Assembly (NCBI RefSeq): GCF_028502605.1
Contig: NW_026611593.1
Span: 2,170,001-2,234,000 of the forward strand
Origin: Trichoderma breve
Lineage: Eukaryota; Ascomycota; Sordariomycetes; Hypocreales; Hypocreaceae
Reading direction: 5' to 3'
Length of the DNA stretch: 64,000 nt
In this document: positions 57,418 to 64,000 of the stretch, piece by piece
How the letters are laid out: each line of letters starts with the position of its first letter
Numbering within the stretch: position 1 is the first letter of the stretch
Position numbers and translations under genes: made by a program
Notes under the pieces: generated by a model
What the model saw: only the letters and a program-made list of their open reading frames with translations
The model's database searches: none
Told to the model about the DNA's origin: nothing

Positions 57418-58632
57418 ATGAAGCTGAATCTCGCTCTTCAAGATGCCCACCAAGGGCCGTTTCTTGCTCGAGACCTCGTAAGAGCCTCGTTCGAAATCCG
57501 AGGACCTACCTTTCACAAATCGCCGCGCATCTCGGCCAAATTCGTCGGCACCATGGTGGTGTCGTTTCCCACGCAGGTTAACGCGGCAAGCCCGGGACAA
57601 ATTACTACGGTGGTGAGTGATATTATATGATTCAGCTGCATTATGCATTAGGTTCACTGACAGGGATTGTAGTTGTTTGAGCAACACAAGACGATAGAGT
57701 ATCGAGATTTGCAGTGGGACGAAGACGCTTCCACTGGCGAATCAATATACACCACTCCCATTGAATTCGAGTTCCCAGAAGGGGCATGTTACTGCGGCAA
57801 ACCTCAGAAATGCCAGCTCCCACCTTCTTTGGACATCACAGAGCAGAACATGAGAGTCAAGGTAGCTTACACCATGACTGTTTCTGTGGGCCGCAGCGTG
57901 CTTGGTGCAATGACAAAGACAAAGAGCGTGGGGATGGATATTCCCTTTAGCTGCAATCCATCCATCGGAAGACTTCCACGATCATCCTGCGTCTTGTCGG
58001 TGCCAATGGACGAAAAGCCTGGACGACACAATGCACGCTTACGAAATACGGCAATGGAGGATCAAGAGCATGATGATGGCTCATGTCCGTCATATAACCC
58101 GAAATATGCACCATCCATCAAAGTCGAAGTTTTACTCCCACAGCCAGCCATCTTGATCCGTGGCCAGCCAACGCCGGTTCAGATCCTCGTCCACACACCG
58201 ACCGATATGATCGAATCAGGCAACGTCTATCTCCGCAGCATATCCATGGATCTGAAAACATTAGTCACGACATCCACCGGCGCGATACCGCGAACAATCA
58301 CGCAGAGAAGACATGGATGCAGCATGGCCGGCGCGGTCAAGGTTGACAACGAGCTATTCGAGGTCGATTCGGGAGCTTGGGGCAATTTTTTTGTCTTGAA
58401 TACGAAGCCGACGACTGAGTCTTGCATATTGAAGATGGACCACGTGGTGGAGGTTGTGACGGGGTTCTCTGTTGGGCTCGGAAATGACATTAGAGTAAGT
58501 TGACTCGGAAACTCCGATCATGGCGAAGGTTGAAGCTGACTGACTCGTGATTAGTATGCTGTTGCGGCATTTGAAGTTATTGTGATGGATCCTCCGCCTG
58601 CATACGAAGTGGGTGATGCGATTCAAGCATAA
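57418..58632 (+). CDS. Arrestin-like protein with terminal PPxY motif
   Basis: Exons 57418-57612, 57673-58494 and 58555-58632 encode 364 aa. The ATG at 57327 is out of frame, so 57418 is preferred. The layout is arrestin-like: an N-domain (ISAKFVGTMVVSF, then RDLQWDEDAS, IEFEFPEG and MRVKVAYTMTVSVGR) and a C-domain (SIKVEVLLPQPAILIRGQPTPVQI onward, MDLKTLVTTSTGA, HVVEVVTGFSVGLG). The last exon ends VIVMDPPPAYE and a few more residues; PPAY is a PPxY motif of the kind bound by WW domains of Rsp5-type ubiquitin ligases, as in arrestin-related trafficking adaptors. It is shorter than yeast ARTs. Role inferred: cargo adaptor for endocytosis. It is convergent with the bZIP gene, 240 bp apart. Confidence 0.78.
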
Positions 58633-58872
58633 ATACAAAAATAATAAGAGTCTACACTGGAGGATGTACGATAGATATGGTTATACCCAGGGAGAGGAGC
58701 CTTGACGGAAAAAGATGATACCCAGCCGTTCTTACGACTTATATGACGAATGCATTAGAGATGAACAGCTTCGAAGGCTACTTTATAGATTAAAGACAAA
58801 TTAATGAATACACAACTCATCTACCAAGACTATTAAAATTGTTACTCCCAAACTCCATTAATATGCTCACAT

Positions 58873-59962
58873 CTACTGCGACATCACTGCCATCCGAAGC
58901 GGCGTCTCTCCCCTCGTCCTTCTCCACCGATTGGTCGATTCGAGCAACTCACCACATCCATCAACCGCCCACGACCATTTCCTTAGAAATCCCGGTGTCA
59001 CCTCCCAACTATCCTTGTGGAACGGCTCCCCCCATAGAATCAACCCCCTGCGATCAGTCGGAACATCCTCATCATCCCCCTGAGCCCTGTTACCAAGCAA
59101 CGAATGCGTCGTCTTGGGCGGCGGAGCAGTCATGCAGCTGATCAGGTTCCCCAAGAGGTCCGTCAGAAACTCCGCATGGCTAAAGTAGTTCTCCCACCGA
59201 ATCAGATTGTCCCTCATCTTCGGAAAGGGAAACACGTCGATCCAGTTGGAGTGGGGACACGACATCTGCAGCTTCGTCGGAGCGAGACTTTCAGGGAGGC
59301 GGATTTGCACGAGGGAGGTTGCTTCCGGGATGTGAGGGAGGATCTTCTTCAGCTGGGCCGTGGCGCTACCTGTGCACTCGATGAAGGCATTCGGCTTGAT
59401 GACTTTCTTGTTGTATGATAGGCCCCTGAGGACGTTGAAGTGGATTAGATGCAATAGATGATCGGAGAGCAGGCAGTAGCTGAGGTCTAGCCAAGGAGCT
59501 GAAGTGCGGCCTGGGATTGTGGTAGAGACGGAGACTAATGCACCATGCGGAACAAGCTCCCTGCTCGGTTCTGGATGCTTCGAGACGACCAGCTGATTGG
59601 ACGGAGCGGACTTGTCTTTTACAGGCACACAGGTAGAGTCGCTCGGAAATTCCCGTGGCTTGATGTATGGTATGTCATCTTTACCGTCATCTATCCGCCA
59701 GCGATGGACTCGGTAAGGCTGTCCGGTGCCGTCAACTCTCCTATCCCGGGCTCTCGATCCTTGATGCGAGGTGTTAGTTCTAAGGGAATGGGCGCTTCAC
59801 ACAGCTGTGCTTGCTCTACGTACGATGTGCTCTCTGATTTAGCCGGTTCTGAATCTTTCTACGTGCCAAACGAATCTCATTGGCCGTTAGATCTGCATCA
59901 GGATCAGGAATCGATCGAGCTTTGCCGGATGCTCGAGTGTGTGTGCGCGAGCTTGGCGCCAT
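58873..59962 (-). CDS. bZIP transcription factor with DUF3425-type C terminus
   Basis: Exons on minus: 59962-59824 and 59759-58873, 341 aa, 64-bp intron. The basic region is RRKIQNRLNQRAHR, the divergent bZIP form typical of fungal proteins with a DUF3425 domain; the intron interrupts it, and the second exon continues with basic residues and YRVHRWRID, also typical. A clear leucine-heptad zipper is not evident. The C-terminal part (LSYCLLSDHLLHLIHFNVLR, then IRLPESLAPTKLQ, HSNWIDVFPFPKMRDNLI, and LILWGEPFHKDSWEVTPGFL) is the DUF3425 region. Nuclear regulator, targets unknown. It is divergent from the dehydrogenase, sharing about 590 bp, so co-regulation is possible. Confidence 0.85.
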
Positions 59963-60553
59963 GACAATGAAAGAGTGTAACCAAAGAGAGGAATAGTAGT
60001 AATCAAATGTATACGGAGATACAAGTACCTCCTTGCATTCCACAGGATATCACAGAGGGATGAAATAAACAAGAGAGAGAGTGAATCCAGCCCGTTGGTG
60101 ATGCTGCGGCTAGGGGTCGGCGTTTAGCCTCCACGCCGGCGGACTATCCCCCAACAGGCAAAAAGTGTCATCACTCCGTGTGGCAGAATCGGCAGATGTG
60201 GGACCTGCGGCGTCTTACAAGTCCGCCGGAGTGGGAATGAGGAGAGCTAAACTCAACGGGGGAAAAAGCATCAGCCGGGGATTGAGGATATTGTCGGATT
60301 TATGGGGGTTCGTGCATGAGGCTTGAAACTGGCTGGAGATGGAGGAGAGCTGGATACGCGTATACACGAATACACGGGTATCTTGAGATGGATATTCGGA
60401 TTCATGGAGATGGTAAAGGGTTGGATATAAGAAGAAACATTTTCCATGATGAATTGATAGAAGAAATCATCACCGAGTTACACAGATCTCATCACCACCA
60501 CTTACACTATCATAATTATCACTTACACCGGCATCACTTACACCACAACCATC
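59963..60553. promoter_or_regulatory. Shared divergent promoter, bZIP gene and dehydrogenase
   Basis: The 591 bp between the two start codons carries a GC-rich centre with an inverted repeat (next entry). The end near 60554 has a CAC/CAT-rich leader with several CTTACAC repeats just before the dehydrogenase ATG. Confidence 0.55.
60136..60229. repeat. 10-bp inverted repeat in the divergent promoter
   Basis: CCGGCGGACT (60136-60145) and its exact reverse complement AGTCCGCCGG (60220-60229) are separated by 74 bp. Each arm contains CGG/CCG triplets of the type bound by Zn2Cys6 regulators. No factor can be named. Confidence 0.55.
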
Positions 60554-61564
60554 ATGTCTCGCTACGCAGAGTCTCACGTCTCTCCCCAAGGCCCCGGCGA
60601 TGCCAGACCAACCGCCCTTCAAGTCGTCAAAGACGAACAGATGACCGATCAGCTCAAGGGCAGGGTCATCGTCGTCACCGGTGTCTCATCCGGTCTTGGT
60701 GTTGAGACCGTCCGCGCCCTGGCCACCACCGGAGCTTCCTTCGTCCTCACTGCCAGAGACCTTACTAAGGCCAAGAGTGCTCTTGGCGACATCTTTGATG
60801 CGTCACGCATGAAGCTTGTTGAGATGAACCAGAACTCGCTCGCTAGCGTTCGGGCTGCGGCAAAGACTATTCTCGCTGATACTCCCAAGATTAACATCCT
60901 CATCAACAATGCTGGAATTATGGCTGTTCCTGATCTGCAACTCACTGATGATGGCCACGAATCACAGTTTGGTGTTAACCATCTCTCTCATTTCCTCTTC
61001 TTCCAGCTCCTTAAGCCTGCCCTTCTTGCCGGCAGCACCCCTGAATTCGGCTCTCGTGTCGTCAACGTCTCTTCCGCCTCGCACCGTTTCTGCGGAATCA
61101 ATGCCTCAGACAACTATAGCTTCCAAAAGGGCGACTACAACAAGTGGGTTTCATACGGCCAATCCAAGACGGCAAACGTCTACATGGCCAACGAGATTGA
61201 GCGACGCTACGGATCACGCGGCCTCCACGGCTGGAGTCTTCACCCCGGCGGCATCCAAACCGGCCTCATGAGATACATCCCGGAGGAAGAGGCCAAGGCC
61301 ATGGTTGCGCAGATCGGGCCGGAGGTTCTGCAGGGCATGAAGAGCCCGGAGCAAGGGGCGGCGACGCAAGTTTGGGCGGCGATTGCGAGGGAGCTGGAGG
61401 GTAAGGGAGGGAAGTATTTGGCTGATGTTGCTGTGGCTGTGCCTGGGCCGGATGATAAGGATATGTCGAAGCCGACGACGGTGGGCCACACGTATGATGC
61501 GGCGGAGGAGGCGAGACTGTGGAAGGATTCGCTCAAGCTTGTTGGGCTGGAGGATGATCAGTAG
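60554..61564 (+). CDS. Short-chain dehydrogenase/reductase
   Basis: Single exon, 336 aa. Classical SDR fold: nucleotide-binding TGVSSGLG at 42-49, NNAG at 118-121, active-site Ser in VVNVSSASHR, and YGQSK with Tyr201 and Lys205. After it comes HPGGIQTGL, the cofactor-side PG motif. Closest in style to the retinol-dehydrogenase/WW-oxidoreductase-like group, which often acts on alcohols or ketones with NADP(H); ARDLTKAK after the glycine loop agrees with NADP(H). No signal peptide or membrane segment, so probably cytosolic. The 30-residue N-terminal extension before the Rossmann fold is longer than the minimal SDR. The substrate cannot be told from sequence. Confidence 0.9.
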   Translation: MSRYAESHVSPQGPGDARPTALQVVKDEQMTDQLKGRVIVVTGVSSGLGVETVRALATTGASFVLTARDLTKAKSALGDIFDASRMKLVEMNQNSLASVRAAAKTILADTPKINILINNAGIMAVPDLQLTDDGHESQFGVNHLSHFLFFQLLKPALLAGSTPEFGSRVVNVSSASHRFCGINASDNYSFQKGDYNKWVSYGQSKTANVYMANEIERRYGSRGLHGWSLHPGGIQTGLMRYIPEEEAKAMVAQIGPEVLQGMKSPEQGAATQVWAAIARELEGKGGKYLADVAVAVPGPDDKDMSKPTTVGHTYDAAEEARLWKDSLKLVGLEDDQ

Positions 61565-63060
61565 AGGTTTGAGAAAGTACTTGCATAGAGTGAGGATAAT
61601 GTATATTTAAAAGCATAGAGATAATGGATGCTTGTCCTTCTGTTGACTGGCTATACTTGCCTGCTTGCTCAAAAGACTACCAGTGATATTCAGTGCATGT
61701 CTCAACCTATCACAGCTAACAGAATCTTTCAGCAATATTGTACCACAAGTCGAATTGCTTGTCACTTGGCGATAGATACTTCATTCACATATATTTGGGT
61801 CATTCGGTGCCTAGGACGTCAGTACTTCTGACTCTTGCATCCTCAACAATCGCCTACAAATCGAAATGGCCTTTCGAGTCTGATGACGGAGGCCACTTGG
61901 AGCCAACTGAGGTTCTTGGACCGGAAACCTGGAAATTAGTAGAGTGATACATTGGAGTGAAACAACTCCACATCATCAACTCTCCTAGAGATAGGCCAAT
62001 ACGACTAATTGGTGAAAATTCCAAGAAACGGGTGAGTTAGTATTGGTGCTATACTATGAGTCAAAGAGTCACACGTCAACTTGTCTTTCGATCGCGGCAA
62101 GATTTCTCAGATCATCATCAAATATTCGAATGAGAGTCTTCATGGAGGTAATCAGAATACAGATTGATGAATGGCCTACCAGAGGCTTACTCCTCGTACC
62201 TGATAAGATGGAAACAATAAGACTTCTCCCTTCTTCCTCTCCACCCTTCAGCCGTGGTCTTAGTTCAGCCAACCACATTTCCATCAAGCTGCATTCACCG
62301 CTTCGCCTATGTATCCCTTTAATGCATCCAGCACCAAGGCACCAAGCCGTGTCTCAGATAACCAGCAGACGCGGCATCTCCTAGGCCGAGCGTAACGCGA
62401 ATGGCGGGGATCGCTATCCCGCGGCTGGCAAAGTAAGACATGTCATCTCTATCACATCGCCCATCACACAAGATAAGGGCAGCTGTGACTGACAATTTAG
62501 TTATTGCTCACGCAGATCGAAATATCTCCCTTGCATAAAATGACCGTGCTCGCAATAAAAAAAAATCTTTGTCTCACGTCAAGAGGCCGATATATCCGCA
62601 CCGGCACCAGGGGGTCGCGAGCTGAGTGCCGGCATCCCAGGCTCCCGTCCTATGACGTCGAGGGCCGATAAGGCGCGATGAGACTCTTACTCAGACTGTT
62701 TGAACCACCAGGCCGGTGAGAGAGGACAATGAGCTAGAGAGTCTCATGTTCAAGGATAGGCCCTTTGTGCCTGTCATGTGGGCAATATAATGAGATTGTC
62801 TCTGTTGTGTGTCTTTGGGATCGCCGACCTGGACACGCGATTCCGGGTGCCCTTGGCATGTTTTCAGCTTGGATTTGTGCTTCATCGTAACGAGGGGGAG
62901 CATCTATCACAACTCCCTTTAATCCATGTAGTAAGAGTATCGTCGAGACTAGAGGGGCTTCCCCTTTGTAGGATAGCATTTGAGAGACGATGCCTAATAG
63001 TCCTGCAATAGACTCTCTATATAAAGCCGCTTGATGCACTTACAGCAGCGTCCTGAGATA
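61565..63060. other. Intergenic region after the dehydrogenase
   Basis: About 1.5 kb without a supportable gene. A few frames (62043-62384, 62778-63011 on +) have mixed composition but no motif or sensible exon structure. Confidence 0.4.
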
Positions 63061-63079
63061 ATCACATTCATGGTCGGAA

Positions 63080-63706
63080 TTCAACAAGGACTTCAGGTAC
63101 CACAAAGCCATGATCGGAACCAAGCTGTGGCACAATGGTCGTCCAATAAACTTCTACAAAACAACAACAGGTCTGGGCGCCTTCCTGACTGCGGCTATTA
63201 CTCAGCTTCGACTTCGAAAGAACAGTCATATTGCACAGCTAAATAGCAGGGGGTCGCTGTTTAGACATACACGTAAGCTTAATACAAGGCCAGTGATCGA
63301 CAGCTGGCTTTCCCACCGGGCACATAGCCCTCTGGGCAGTTTCACTCGAGGTCTCGCGGCAGGCATGCTGTCTATCCAGGGGAGAGCAGAAAACAGGCAG
63401 ATCATTATTGAAGAGCTGCTGAAGGACATGATTCAATACGGTAAGTTTTGGAACGCAGGGTGATATCATCGCCAAGATTAGACAGGTTCGAGGACGTATT
63501 CCATCTTCGGAAAGCACCTTAGATTTGGAAAAAGATGCGTAGAGTAAGGCACAATGTCCGTCTTGGCCGCTTGGCGTGCAGAGTATGCCCACAAGGCGAA
63601 GCTCAGGACTTTTCCTTCGGCAGAGATGGGGAACAGGGCGATTGCTCGTCTGATAGTCTCCTCTGCATGTCTTACATATAGCGTGTATGCCCTTGTGAAC
63701 CTGTAG
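63080..63706 (+). pseudogene. Possible decayed or incompletely modelled coding fragment
   Basis: From about 63080 the + strand reads as plausible protein (YHKAMIGTKLWHNGRPINFY and onward, ending near ELLKDMIQYGKFWNAG at 63460). The coding character seems to continue one frame over (GDIIAKIRQVRGRIPSSES, to a stop near 63540), as if one G was gained in the GGG at about 63460. A further short frame at 63554-63706 begins MSVLAAWRAEYAHKAKL. I recognise no family. Upstream, the frame meets a stop just before 63070. It may be a broken gene or a real gene with introns I cannot place. Confidence 0.3.
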
Positions 63707-64000
63707 TCAGTGGTTCCACAAATGTCACAAATATCGGAGCGATAGTAGTTGCCGTACTCGTAATACCCGAAGTTAGAGAGGCGCCCTTATACACCACTCG
63801 ATTAAGTTCGCGTCCACGGGGACCAGCGACTAGCCCCCGTGCCAAATCATAGTCTATCATATTTCACATCGGTAAACCCCGTAGCAGTTGTCTGACCATT
63901 GGCTTTCTGATCATGGAGAGACAAATACTGTTCTGAGTGATGAAATACCCTTGGGGCTCAAGTTCTCAGTTCGTAATGATGCCCGTGGGGGTTGTCTGCC
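63707..64000. other. Right end of window, no gene called
   Basis: Mixed sequence with no supported frame; it could belong to the fragment described to its left or to a gene that continues outside. Confidence 0.3.

Noticed and set aside
57165..57581. Earlier-starting frame overlapping the arrestin-like start
   Set aside because: Different frame from the arrestin-like protein and dominated by a His-rich repeat.
1..64000. CRISPR arrays, bacterial operons or intact transposons
   Set aside because: No spaced repeats, no Shine-Dalgarno-linked gene strings, no transposase, reverse transcriptase or terminal repeats were found; the window is nuclear fungal DNA.

Overview
The window looks like nuclear DNA of a filamentous ascomycete (Pezizomycotina, probably a Sordariomycete; genus not determinable from this alone). 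The reasons are short 50-175 bp GT-AG introns with CTAAC-like branch sites, fungus-only families (Zn2Cys6 regulators, a DUF3425-type bZIP, a NIS1-type effector, a small cysteine-rich secreted protein), fungal housekeeping genes (alpha-MPP, Rrp5, Ase1, Irs4-type EH protein, Dma-type FHA-RING ligase) and two Pol III tRNA genes. All gene models below were spliced by eye.

Left part (1-5.9 kb): two conserved genes on +, a Dma-type FHA-RING ubiquitin ligase and the alpha subunit of the mitochondrial processing peptidase. They are followed by about 3.2 kb with no convincing gene.

Accessory block (9.1-27.5 kb): three very large paralogous genes lie head to tail on +, here called A (1458 aa), B (1550 aa) and C (about 1760 codons, interrupted). 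They share a tiny first exon, the same phase-2 second intron, a long unrecognised body and a C-terminal pair of membrane segments resembling CorA-like fungal proteins but without the GMN pore motif. C carries two in-frame stop codons and three private coding minisatellites. A small secreted cysteine-rich protein gene sits just beyond C on the minus strand. This array is the best candidate in the window for an undescribed system; its function is unknown.

Middle (28.4-50.5 kb): a divergent pair (alpha/beta-hydrolase-like protein on minus, Rrp5 on +), then a transcription factor with two consecutive Zn2Cys6 clusters, an intron-bearing tRNA-Glu(CTC), Ase1/MAP65 and an Irs4-type EH-domain protein preceded by a uORF that overlaps its start codon.

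Right part (51-64 kb): a NIS1-family secreted effector on minus with a partly duplicated 3' end, tRNA-Asp(GTC), a polytopic membrane protein of a fungal family of unknown function, an arrestin-like protein ending in a PPxY motif, a bZIP/DUF3425 regulator divergent from a short-chain dehydrogenase, and a decayed or incomplete coding fragment near the right end.
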